Origin: Burkholderiaceae bacterium
Lineage (GTDB): Bacteria > Pseudomonadota > Gammaproteobacteria > Burkholderiales > Burkholderiaceae_C
Length of the DNA: 64,000 nt
Assembly (NCBI GenBank): GCA_023150375.1
Contig: JAKLLA010000002.1
Coordinates: 62,001-126,000 of the forward strand
Direction of reading: 5' to 3'
The position numbers and the translations under genes are program-made. Positions 23,916-31,659 of the stretch are shown piece after piece; position 1 is the first letter of the stretch; every line of letters begins with the position of its first letter. The notes under the pieces were generated by a model. The model saw nothing but the letters and a program-made list of their open reading frames with translations, had not been told where the DNA came from and ran no database searches.

Positions 23916-24947
23916 ATGCAAGCAGCCTATCTGACCGGCCACGGCGGCAACGAGGTGGTCGCCATCGGCGAGCGCCCCATGCCGCCGCGCGGCCGCGGCG
24001 ACGTCCTGGTCCGCCTGCACGCGGCCACGCTCAACCGCGTCGACCTGTACATGCGCGACAGCGGCGCGGGCATCACGCACAGCCTGCCGCAGGTGATGGG
24101 CGTGGACGGCGCCGGCGTGGTCGAGGCGGTCGACGACGACGAACCGCTGCTGCGCCCGGGCATGCGCGTGGTGCTCTACCCGGGCGTGACCTGCGGGCGC
24201 TGCGAGTTCTGCCGCCGCGGCGAAGGCGTGCTCTGCACCACGATGAAGCTGCTGGGCGAGCACCGCGACGGCACCTTCGCGCAGTACGTCAGCCTGCCGG
24301 CGGCCAACGCGCTGCCCATTCCCGACACGCTGGACTACGCCCAAGCCGCGGCGCTGGGCGTGAACCACCTCACCGCCTGGCGCATGCTGGTGGGCAAGGC
24401 CCGGCTGCAGCCCTGGGAAACGGTGCTGATCTTCGGCATCGGCGGCGGGGTCTCGCTGGCCGGGCTGCAGATCGCCCGGCTGATCGGCGCGCGGGTGATC
24501 GTCACCTCGCGCGACGAGGGCAAGCTCGAACGCGCCCTGCAGCTCGGCGCCGATGCGGCGGTGAACAGCGCCCGCGAGGATGTCGCCCGGCGCGTGCTGG
24601 CCCTGACCGACGGGCGCGGCGTCGACGTGGTGCTGGAGAACGTCGGCGCGGCGGCCTGGCCGGCGGCGCTGAAATCCCTGGTGCGCGGCGGGCGCCTGGT
24701 CACCTGCGGCGCCACCAGCGGCGACCAGCCGGGCGCCGACCTGCGGCGCGTCTTCATCCGCCAGCTGCAGATCTTCGGCTCCACGCTGGGCGACCTGCGC
24801 GAGTTCCACGACCTGCTGGCGGTCTGCGCGCGCGGGCAACTCGTGCCGCAGATCGAGTCGCGCTGGCCGCTGGCCGAGCTGCACGGCGCGCTGAACCGCC
24901 TGGAAGCCGGCGAGCAGTTCGGCAAGATGGCCCTCGAGATCCCCTGA
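23916..24947 (+). CDS. Zinc-type alcohol dehydrogenase / quinone-oxidoreductase-like protein
   Basis: A 343-residue medium-chain dehydrogenase. The GroES-like half contains MGVDGAGVVE and a structural-zinc loop CGRCEFCRRGEGVLC (four cysteines); the Rossmann half has FGIGGGVSLAGLQIARLIGA. Residues that bind catalytic zinc in alcohol dehydrogenases are not all apparent (NRVDLYM where a Cys would be expected), which favours a quinone- or enoyl-reductase-type activity. Preceded by GGAGG about 6 bp before the ATG. Confidence 0.8.
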   Translation: MQAAYLTGHGGNEVVAIGERPMPPRGRGDVLVRLHAATLNRVDLYMRDSGAGITHSLPQVMGVDGAGVVEAVDDDEPLLRPGMRVVLYPGVTCGRCEFCRRGEGVLCTTMKLLGEHRDGTFAQYVSLPAANALPIPDTLDYAQAAALGVNHLTAWRMLVGKARLQPWETVLIFGIGGGVSLAGLQIARLIGARVIVTSRDEGKLERALQLGADAAVNSAREDVARRVLALTDGRGVDVVLENVGAAAWPAALKSLVRGGRLVTCGATSGDQPGADLRRVFIRQLQIFGSTLGDLREFHDLLAVCARGQLVPQIESRWPLAELHGALNRLEAGEQFGKMALEIP

Positions 24948-25054
24948 CCCGCAGGCCGCGGCCACCCTCGGCAGCGGTACTTCGTCACGCCGCCGCGCCC
25001 CGATGAGGGCGTCACCCTGAAGGCGGGGATGGAAATCGGCAGAGTAATGCCGAT

Positions 25055-25076
25055 TGTCGATCCCTATGGATCGACA
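25055..25076. promoter_or_regulatory. Hairpin enclosing the nuclease start codon
   Basis: TGTCGATCC and GGATCGACA are perfect 9-bp inverted arms with a 4-base loop. The ATG at 25066-25068 begins in the loop and ends in the right arm. It could hide the start codon in the mRNA or be a DNA operator. Confidence 0.5.
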
Positions 25077-25650
25077 TCATGCTGCCGGGCCGGCCTGGCG
25101 CCGCCGTACCCTGACCGCTCTCGGGCTGAGCCTCTGGGTGGCCAGCACCGCCGCCGCTGCCACGGCAACTGCCGAACCCTGGCAGATCGAAGGCGAGGTG
25201 GTGCGCGTGGCCGACGGCGACACCCTGACGCTGCGCGATGCGCAGCAGCAGCTGCACCGTATCCGCCTGGCCGGCATCGACGCGCCGGAGCGCCGCCAGG
25301 CCTGGGGACCGCAGGCGCGCGAGGCGCTGACCCGCGCGGCCCGGCGTCAGCCGGTACGCGCAGCCTGCCACAAGCACGACCGCTACGGGCGCGCCGTCTG
25401 CACCCTGCACCGCGACGGCCACGACCTCGGGCTGAACCTGCTGCGCGCCGGCCTGGCCTGGCATTACCTGGCCTACCGGCACGAACAGTCGGCCGACGAG
25501 GCCGCCGCCTACGCCCAGGCCGAGGCCCAGGCACGCCGCAGCGCGCAGGGCCTGTGGGCCGACGACGAGGTCGTCGCCCCCTGGGACTGGCGTCGTCTGG
25601 AACGCGCACAGGCCGCCGCCCGCCGCACCGCAACGCCGGCTGAGGATTGA
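25066..25650 (+). CDS. Exported staphylococcal-nuclease-like (thermonuclease) protein
   Basis: About 194 residues. An RRR-containing n-region and hydrophobic core (TLTALGLSLWVASTAAAA) form a signal peptide. The SNase-like domain shows VVRVADGDTLTLRD, RLAGIDAPERRQAWG and YGRAVCTL; the active-site arginines and aspartates of the family are present. It probably cleaves extracellular or periplasmic nucleic acid. No Shine-Dalgarno precedes the ATG; instead the start sits in a hairpin. A TTG four codons upstream (25054) is an alternative. Confidence 0.82.
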   Translation: MDRHHAAGPAWRRRTLTALGLSLWVASTAAAATATAEPWQIEGEVVRVADGDTLTLRDAQQQLHRIRLAGIDAPERRQAWGPQAREALTRAARRQPVRAACHKHDRYGRAVCTLHRDGHDLGLNLLRAGLAWHYLAYRHEQSADEAAAYAQAEAQARRSAQGLWADDEVVAPWDWRRLERAQAAARRTATPAED

Positions 25651-25727
25651 CCGGCCACGGGCGCAGCAGGGACCTCCTGCGCGAAGACGCCCCTCAGGTT
25701 TGCCCGCCGCCGGCCGATGTCGGCAGC

Positions 25728-26375
25728 ATGTCCGCCGCCCCGTCCGCCCAGTCTGCCCCGCCCCGTGCCTCCCGTCACCCGTCGACGGCCTCGACCCCGG
25801 CCCAGCCCGGCACGCAGCGTGAGGCGCGCGGCAGCGCCGGCACGGCCGCCAGCCCGGCGCAGGCCGAGCTGGTGCGCCAGGTGCAGCAGGCCCTGGACGC
25901 AGCGATGGCCCGCCTGGACGTGGCCTGCGAGCGCTTCCGTGCGGTGGGCGATGCACACGAGCTGCGTCTGGAGCGGCTCGGCAAGGCCGTCGATGCCGAA
26001 CGCAGCGGCCGGCAGGACCAGACCGCGGCCCTGCTCGAAGGGGCCACCCGGCTGACGCTGAAGCTGGAAGCCGAGACCGTCCGTCTGCAGGACGCCGACC
26101 GGATCCTGGCCGGCCGCCTGTCGGCGCTGGCCCGGCAGGGCGAGGCCGAAGGCGCCCGCCTGAACGAACTCGAAAGGCTGTGCCGCCACCAGCAGGACCG
26201 GCTGCACGCCTGCGAGGCCGCGCTGGAAGCGCTGCAGCAGGCCCAGGCGCAGGACCGGGCAGACCAGCGGCGCCGCACCCGCCGGGGGCGCCTGCTGGCG
26301 TACGCCCTGCTCCTGGCCACGCTGCCGGGGCTGGCGGCCCTGGCGATGCGGCTGGGCGGGACACGGCCGCTCTGA
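25728..26375 (+). CDS. Coiled-coil protein with C-terminal membrane segment
   Basis: Not recognised. About 215 residues: an Ala/Ser/Pro-rich disordered first 45 residues, then a long heptad-like coiled coil (from ELVRQVQQALDAAMARLDVA through LERLCRHQQDRLHACEAALEAL), a basic patch RRRTRRGR, and one helix LLAYALLLATLPGLAALAM at the end. It is therefore likely tail-anchored in the inner membrane with the coiled coil in the cytoplasm. The frame is open upstream to 25647, touching the nuclease stop, so an earlier start is possible. Confidence 0.6.
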   Translation: MSAAPSAQSAPPRASRHPSTASTPAQPGTQREARGSAGTAASPAQAELVRQVQQALDAAMARLDVACERFRAVGDAHELRLERLGKAVDAERSGRQDQTAALLEGATRLTLKLEAETVRLQDADRILAGRLSALARQGEAEGARLNELERLCRHQQDRLHACEAALEALQQAQAQDRADQRRRTRRGRLLAYALLLATLPGLAALAMRLGGTRPL

Positions 26376-26420
26376 ACGCACGCTCCGAGCGGTCGAACCG
26401 GGCGCGGTCGCTCGGCGCGC

Positions 26421-26440
26421 CGCGGACGCACCGGTCCGCG
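26421..26440. terminator. Hairpin between convergent genes
   Basis: CGCGGAC and GTCCGCG pair across six bases in the 83-bp gap between the coiled-coil gene and the cNMP-binding gene. GC-rich, without a T-tract on either strand; possible bidirectional terminator. Confidence 0.35.
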
Positions 26441-26458
26441 CCGGCGCCTGGGTGAACG

Positions 26459-26971
26459 TCAGAGCGACTGGAAGACGCTGTCGGTGCCGGCCGGGCGCTC
26501 GCCCATCGTGGCGCGAAACAGCAGCTCGTCGGTGACGCGCAGGCGGCGACTGAGCTCGCGGGCGATGTTCATCTGGATCAGCGCGAACTGCTCGGCATCG
26601 TGCTCGAACAGGCGCAGCAGGTCGCCCGGCGAGAGTTCGATGGCCAGGCAGTCGCTCTCGGCGCGCACCGAGGCGCTGCGGGCGGACAGGTCGAGCAGCG
26701 CCATCTCGCCGAAGCATTCCCCCGCGCCCAGGGTGCGCAGCAGCAGCTCGTGGTCGCCCCAGTGGCGCCGCACCGACACCCGGCCGGCCTCGAGCACGTA
26801 CATCACCAGCGCCTTCTCGCCGTGGCGGAAGAAGTAGTCGCCCCGCGCCACCTCGCGCTGCCGGGTCTGCGCGAGCAGGAACTGCAGCGCATCGCCGCGC
26901 ACGGCGCCGAAGATCGGCATGCGCTGGAGCATGTCCAGCCGGCGGTCGGAATCGGAAAGGTCGAGGGGCAC
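26459..26971 (-). CDS. Cyclic-nucleotide-binding-domain protein without DNA-binding domain
   Basis: About 170 residues. The Crp-like beta-roll is clear: MLQRMPIFGAV, GDYFFRHGEKALVMYVLEAG, LGAGECFGEMALLDLSARSASVRA, with the phosphate-binding cassette FGEMALLD..RSASV. The chain stops about 25 residues after the C-helix, so there is no helix-turn-helix; it is likely a single-domain regulator of another protein. A GTG (26969-26971) is chosen as start; a TTG at 26999-27001 or the ATG of MLQRM are alternatives. The ABC ATPase gene lies upstream on the same strand. Confidence 0.75.
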   Translation of the reverse strand: MPLDLSDSDRRLDMLQRMPIFGAVRGDALQFLLAQTRQREVARGDYFFRHGEKALVMYVLEAGRVSVRRHWGDHELLLRTLGAGECFGEMALLDLSARSASVRAESDCLAIELSPGDLLRLFEHDAEQFALIQMNIARELSRRLRVTDELLFRATMGERPAGTDSVFQSL

Positions 26972-27102
26972 GGGCAGCGGCAGGCCGTCGGAAGGCGCCA
27001 AGCATGCCCGCGCCGACGGCCGCGGTCTGCATCGAGTTGTATCGGGCGCAGCGGCGGGCGCGGGACCGAGCGCTGCGCCCGGTGCCGGCCCGCCGACCCG
27101 CC

Positions 27103-27735
27103 TCACTCGCCCAGGTCGATGCAGCCGGCCAGCGGCAGCCCCTGCAGCGCGGCAGGCAGGCCGTAGTCGGCCACCACCCAGGCGCGCCGCGGGTCCTCGG
27201 CCGCCTCGGCCAGCAGCTCGTCGAGCACCCGCGCGGAGCGCGCATCCAGCGCCGCCCAGGGCGCATCCAGCAGGGTCAGCGCCGCCCCGCTGGCGGCCGC
27301 CGCGACCAGCCCGACCTTGCGCCGGCTGCCCGTGGAGAGCATCTCCATGCGCTTGCCCAGGTGCTCGCCCAGGCCGAAGGCCTGCACCAGCGCCTCGGCC
27401 CAGTCGGTGCGCCAGCCCGGAAAGCGCGCCCGATGCGCCTCGAGCCACTGCGCGGCCACCACGGCATCGTGCTGCGGCTCGGCCGGCTGCGCCCACGCGC
27501 AGTGCGCCGCGGCGCGCCGCAGCTGCCCGGCCGTGGGCGTCAGCTCGCCGGCCAGCAGGCGCAGCAGGGTGGTCTTGCCGCGGCCCTCGCCGCCGCGCAG
27601 CAGGGTCAGGCCGGGGCGCAGCGTGAAGGTCAGGTCCGCGACGACCGGCCGGCCCCAGCCGTCGAACCCCAGTCCCTGCGCCTCGAGCAGCACGGGCGGC
27701 GCAAGCCCAGCAGGTGCATCGCCGATCGATGCCAT
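27103..27735 (-). CDS. Stand-alone ABC ATPase with missing catalytic residues
   Basis: A 210-residue ABC domain similar in length to CcmA-type exporters. Walker A GGEGRGKTT (48-56), Q-loop in WAQPAEP (81-87) and signature LSTGS (133-137) are intact. Walker B is TLLDAPW: the catalytic glutamate after Asp157 is Ala158. The H-loop histidine is also absent (WVVADYG, 186-192). It should bind ATP but hydrolyse poorly. No permease gene is adjacent; it lies 14 bp after the DAHP synthase gene and before the cNMP-binding gene. Confidence 0.8.
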   Translation of the reverse strand: MASIGDAPAGLAPPVLLEAQGLGFDGWGRPVVADLTFTLRPGLTLLRGGEGRGKTTLLRLLAGELTPTAGQLRRAAAHCAWAQPAEPQHDAVVAAQWLEAHRARFPGWRTDWAEALVQAFGLGEHLGKRMEMLSTGSRRKVGLVAAAASGAALTLLDAPWAALDARSARVLDELLAEAAEDPRRAWVVADYGLPAALQGLPLAGCIDLGE

Positions 27736-27749
27736 CGACGCCCCCGCGC

Positions 27750-28871
27750 TCAGGCGCCGCGGCGGCGCCGCTCGGCCACCGCCTGCGCCAGCTGCTGCAG
27801 CACCGGCTGGGTCTGCGCCCAGCTGATGCAGGCATCGGTGATCGACACGCCGTGCGCCAGCGCCTGGCCGACCACCAGGTCCTGGCGGCCCTCCTGCAGG
27901 TGGCTCTCGATCATGACGCCGGTGATGCGCGTCTCGCCGGCGGCGATCTGCGCGGCCACGTCGGCGGCCACCTCGATCTGGCGGCGGTGCTGCTTGCTGC
28001 TGTTGGCGTGCGAGCAGTCGATCATCACCTGCTCACGCAGGCCCGCGTCGCGCAGCGTCTTGCAGGCCGCGGCGACATGCTCGGCCGCGTAGTTGGGCGC
28101 CTTGCCGCCGCGCAGGATGACATGGCAGTCGGCATTGCCGCGGGTCTCGAAGATCGCCGCCTGGCCCATCTTGGTCATGCCCATGAAGGCATGCGGCGCA
28201 CTGGCCGAGAGGATGGCGTCGCTGGCCACCTTCAGGTTGCCGTCGGTGCCGTTCTTGAAGCCCACCGGGCAGCTCAGGCCGGAGGCGAGCTGGCGATGCG
28301 TCTGGCTCTCGGTGGTGCGCGCGCCGATGGCGCCCCAGGCGATCAGGTCGGCGATGTACTGCGGGCTGAGCAGGTCGAGGAACTCGGTGCCGGTGGGCAG
28401 GCCGATCTCGCCGATCTCGAGCAGCAGGCGGCGGGCGCGCTGCAGCCCCTCGTTGATCGCGAAGCTGCCGTCCAGGTGCGGGTCGTTGATGTAGCCCTTC
28501 CAGCCCACCGTGGTGCGCGGCTTCTCGAAGTACACCCGCATCACCACCAGCAGCTCGCCGGCAAGCTGCTCGGCCTCGTGCTTCAGCAGCCGGGCATAGG
28601 CCAGCGCCTGGTCGTGGTCGTGGATCGAGCAGGGGCCGACGACGACGATCAGGCGGTCGTCGCGGCCGTGCAGCACGTCGGCCAGCGCGGCGCGGCTGGC
28701 CTCCACCAGCGCCAGCGTGGCGTCGGGCACCGGCAGCCACTCCTGCAGCAGCGCGGGGTTGACCAGCGGGCGCACCGCGCCGATGCGCACGTCGTCGATG
28801 CGGGTGGTGTCGTGGGTGGCGTCGCGGGAACCGGCTTCGCGGTCGTGGCGGGGGTCGTCGAGGGTGGACAT
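27750..28871 (-). CDS. aroG: 3-deoxy-7-phosphoheptulonate (DAHP) synthase, class I
   Basis: A 373-residue cytoplasmic enzyme condensing phosphoenolpyruvate and erythrose-4-phosphate, the first step of the shikimate pathway. Family motifs are visible: VVVGPCSIHD, MRVYFEKPRTTVGWKG, LPTGTEFLDLLSPQY, GARTTESQTHRQLASG, VGFKNGTDGN and IDCSHANSSK. The first 25 residues are Asp/Arg-rich and poorly conserved. Which aromatic amino acid inhibits it cannot be told from sequence. Confidence 0.93.
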   Translation of the reverse strand: MSTLDDPRHDREAGSRDATHDTTRIDDVRIGAVRPLVNPALLQEWLPVPDATLALVEASRAALADVLHGRDDRLIVVVGPCSIHDHDQALAYARLLKHEAEQLAGELLVVMRVYFEKPRTTVGWKGYINDPHLDGSFAINEGLQRARRLLLEIGEIGLPTGTEFLDLLSPQYIADLIAWGAIGARTTESQTHRQLASGLSCPVGFKNGTDGNLKVASDAILSASAPHAFMGMTKMGQAAIFETRGNADCHVILRGGKAPNYAAEHVAAACKTLRDAGLREQVMIDCSHANSSKQHRRQIEVAADVAAQIAAGETRITGVMIESHLQEGRQDLVVGQALAHGVSITDACISWAQTQPVLQQLAQAVAERRRRGA

Positions 28872-29053
28872 GGCGCGGGCTGGGGCAGTCGGTGCGGTCG
28901 GGGCGGATCGTCGGGACGGTGGCCGCCGCGACGCGAAGCTGCGGATTATCCCGGTCGGGCGGTGCCGCCGCGGGGCGCCAGAATCGGCCCTGCCGCGCCC
29001 GGCCCGGCGCCGTTGCCGGCCCTGCATCGCCCACGCGCCCCCGAGAGAGCTCC

Positions 29054-30613
29054 GTGAACCGCCCGCTGCCCCTGGACCTGCCCCGCCTCGTGATGCGCCG
29101 CGCCACCGTGGTGGGCGCGGCCGTGCTGCTGCTGGCGCTGGCGCTGGGCCTGCAGCGCCTCGAGGACGATGTGCGCGAGGAGGTCGACGCCGCGATGCAC
29201 CTGGCCACCCTGGTCAGCCGGCTGGGCACCCTGGCGCCGCTGGACGACGCCTCGGCCCTGGCCACGCTGCGGGCGATGCAGCAGGAGGCCCCGCTGCGCC
29301 ACCTGTCGCTGCACATCCACCGCGCCGACGGCCTGACCCTGCTGGCGCCGCCGCCGGCGCAGGACGACGACGCGTTGGCCGCCCTGCTGCGCCTGCATGC
29401 GCGCATGGCCGCGCCGGACGAGCCGCGCCGGGTCTCCTGGCTGGTGCCGCGCCCGCAGGGTCCGGCCTGGGTGCTCTCGCTCGATGCCACCGGCGACAGC
29501 GAACGGCGCGAGGCCCTGGCCAGCCTGGTCGACACCCTGGCGCTGCTGCTGCTGGCCATCGGCGGCCTGCTGGCGGTGATGCGCTGGAACGTGCGGCGCG
29601 CCCTCGCACCGCTGGCCGGACTGGTGCAGGCCATCCAGGGCCTGGAGACCACCGGCACCGCCGCGGTGGCGCGCCTGCCGGCCATGCCGGTGCGCGAGCT
29701 GGGCGCCATCGCCGCGGCGCTGCGCCACCTGGCCGGCGCGCTGGACGCGGCCGAGCACCGCCGCCGCCTGCTCGGCCAGAAGCTGCTGACGCTGCAGGAG
29801 GACGAGCGCCATCACCTCGCCCGCGAGCTGCACGACGAACTCGGCCAGCGCCTGACCGCGCTGCGCTTCGACGCGGCCTGGCTGCAGCGCCAGCTGGCGG
29901 CACCGCAGCCCGATCGCAGCGCCGGCGCGGCCGAGCTGGGTGAGGTGGTGCAGGGCATGGCACAGCGCTGCGCCGAGCTGCAGGCCGACGTGCGCCAGCT
30001 GCTGGTGCAGCTCGACCCGCTCGGGCCGGTGGCGCGCGACCGTGCCGCCGACGGCCAGGCCGCCGGCCTGCCGCTGGCGCGCCTGGTGCAGCTGCTGGCC
30101 GCCCTGGTGCAGGGCTGGCAGGCCACCCCGGCCGCCGGGGATGGGCCGGCGCCGCGCTTCCAGGCCAGCTTCGGCCTGGGCGGCGAGACCGGACCGCTGC
30201 AGCCGCTGCCGCCCGGGCGGGCGGAGTCGCTGCGCCTGCCGCATGCGCTGGCGCTCGCGCTGTACCGCATCAGCCAGGAAGCCCTGACCAACGCCGCCCG
30301 CCATGCCCGCGCCAGCCGGGTCGAGCTGCGCCTGGCGCTGGAGGAAGACCGGCCCGCTGCTGCCAGCGCCTGGCTGCACTGGTCGGTGCAGGACGACGGC
30401 ACCGGCATCGCGCAGGCCGACGCCGCGCTGCAGCGCGGCAACGGCCTGGCCGGCATGCAGGAACGCGTCTGGGCCCTTGGCGGCATCTGGCACAGTGGGG
30501 CAGCCGGTTCCGGCACGACCGGCGGCGCATCCGGCGGCGCGCGCCCCGGCTGGCGCCTGCAGGCCCGCCTGCCGCTGCCGGCCGATCCTCCTTCCGCTTG
30601 CTCCCATGGCTGA
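29054..30613 (+). CDS. Membrane sensor histidine kinase, NarX/DegS type
   Basis: About 519 residues with a GTG start six bases after GAGAG. Layout: helix 1 (about 20-38), periplasmic region with an SxHIHRADGL-like segment, helix 2 (LALLLLAIGGLLAVMRW, about 160-176), HAMP-like linker, HisKA_3 dimerisation domain with the phospho-acceptor His in ARELHDELGQRLTALR, and an HATPase with ISQEALTNAARHA (N-box) and QDDGTGI. Part of an operon with a small gene and a NarL-type regulator, next to a TonB-dependent receptor; the stimulus is unknown. Confidence 0.88.
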   Translation: MNRPLPLDLPRLVMRRATVVGAAVLLLALALGLQRLEDDVREEVDAAMHLATLVSRLGTLAPLDDASALATLRAMQQEAPLRHLSLHIHRADGLTLLAPPPAQDDDALAALLRLHARMAAPDEPRRVSWLVPRPQGPAWVLSLDATGDSERREALASLVDTLALLLLAIGGLLAVMRWNVRRALAPLAGLVQAIQGLETTGTAAVARLPAMPVRELGAIAAALRHLAGALDAAEHRRRLLGQKLLTLQEDERHHLARELHDELGQRLTALRFDAAWLQRQLAAPQPDRSAGAAELGEVVQGMAQRCAELQADVRQLLVQLDPLGPVARDRAADGQAAGLPLARLVQLLAALVQGWQATPAAGDGPAPRFQASFGLGGETGPLQPLPPGRAESLRLPHALALALYRISQEALTNAARHARASRVELRLALEEDRPAAASAWLHWSVQDDGTGIAQADAALQRGNGLAGMQERVWALGGIWHSGAAGSGTTGGASGGARPGWRLQARLPLPADPPSACSHG

Positions 30614-30824
30614 CTTCCGTCCCTACCTCGCCAGCCTGACCGCGCCGCTGGCCGCGGCAGTGGCCCACCTGGCCCGGCTGCCGGGCGCGCAGGCCTTCCT
30701 GTCGACCTGGGGCGCGCTGTCGGCCCTGTTCGTCGTCTCGGCCCTGCCCAGAGCGGCCTGCTGGTGGTGGATCGCCGGGCCGGGCCGGTCGAGCCTGATC
30801 GGACCTTCCCGGGACCGCGCATGA
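30606..30824 (+). CDS. Small membrane-associated protein embedded between kinase and regulator
   Basis: Not recognised. 72 residues; the ATG lies inside the kinase stop region (8-bp overlap) and its stop overlaps the regulator ATG (ATGA), a pattern of translational coupling on both sides. The sequence has two hydrophobic amphipathic stretches (LASLTAPLAAAVAHLARL and LSALFVVSALPRAACWWWI) and a basic tail. It may be a true small subunit of the signalling system or only a translational bridge. Confidence 0.5.
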   Translation: MADFRPYLASLTAPLAAAVAHLARLPGAQAFLSTWGALSALFVVSALPRAACWWWIAGPGRSSLIGPSRDRA

Positions 30825-31471
30825 ACACCCCACCGGACACGGGCCTGCGCATCGCGCTGGCCGACGACCACGCCATCGTGCGCCTGGGCTTTCGCCGCCT
30901 GCTCGAGCTGGAACCCGGCCTGCGCGTGGTGGCCGAGTTCGGCGACATCGGCACGGCCGCCGCGGCCCTGCTCGACCCCGCCGCGCCGGCGCTGGACGTG
31001 CTGATCCTCGACCTGTCGATGCCCGGGGGCAACGGCCTGGACCTGCTGCGCCGCCTGCATGCGCAACGCCCGGCGCTGCGCGTGCTGGTGGTCAGCATGC
31101 ACGACGGCGCGGCCCTGGTGGCGCAGTGCCTGCGCGCCGGCGCGGCGGGCTTCGTGCCCAAGAGCAGCGACCCGCAGGCCGTGGTGGAGGCGGTGCAGCA
31201 GGTCGCCCGCGGCGAACGCGCGCTGCCGCCGGCCCTGGTGCGCGCACTGCGGGCGCTGGATCCGCAGCCGCCGCACGAGCAGCTCACCGCCCGCGAGGCC
31301 GAGCTGCTGCGCCACCTGCTGGACGGCCAGCCGCTCGAGGCCATCGCCCGCCGCATGGGCCTGAGCGAGAAGACGGTGTCGAACTACCAGACGCTGGTGC
31401 GCCAGAAGCTCGGCGTAGGCAGCGCCCACGAGCTGCTGCGCTACGCCCGGGAGCACGGGCTGGTCGATTGA
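30821..31471 (+). CDS. NarL/LuxR-family response regulator
   Basis: A 216-residue regulator. Receiver domain: acidic pocket ALADDHAIV, phosphorylation site in LILDLSMPGGNG, and the switch Lys in GFVPKSSDP. C-terminal LuxR-type helix-turn-helix: LTAREAELLRHLLDG, then IARRMGLSEKTVSNYQTLV. It partners the kinase at 29054-30613 and probably controls the TonB-dependent receptor that follows. Confidence 0.92.
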   Translation: MNTPPDTGLRIALADDHAIVRLGFRRLLELEPGLRVVAEFGDIGTAAAALLDPAAPALDVLILDLSMPGGNGLDLLRRLHAQRPALRVLVVSMHDGAALVAQCLRAGAAGFVPKSSDPQAVVEAVQQVARGERALPPALVRALRALDPQPPHEQLTAREAELLRHLLDGQPLEAIARRMGLSEKTVSNYQTLVRQKLGVGSAHELLRYAREHGLVD

Positions 31472-31484
31472 GCGCCTGCCGGTT

Positions 31485-31511
31485 CCGGCTGTCCCAGCCT
31501 GGCACAGCCGG
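31485..31511 (+). terminator. Hairpin after the response regulator
   Basis: CCGGCTGT and ACAGCCGG are perfect 8-bp arms with an 11-base loop, 14 bp past the stop. GC-rich, no T-tract; a weak terminator candidate before the receptor gene. Confidence 0.35.
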
Positions 31512-31659
31512 CGGGACCGGCCCGCGCCGTGCCGCAACGCTGTGGCGAAGAGGACGCAGGGGGTTTCCAGCAGCCGGGAAGAATTCCCTGTCGGGGCGCG
31601 GACACGATCGGTAACTTGTCCGTCACCGGAGCGCTGCGCTCCTCCGCGCCTGCATCGCC

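Noticed and set aside
31490-31515. TGGCAC-like -24 element before the TonB receptor
   Set aside because: No TTGC at -12; it lies inside a GC-rich hairpin better explained as a terminator.
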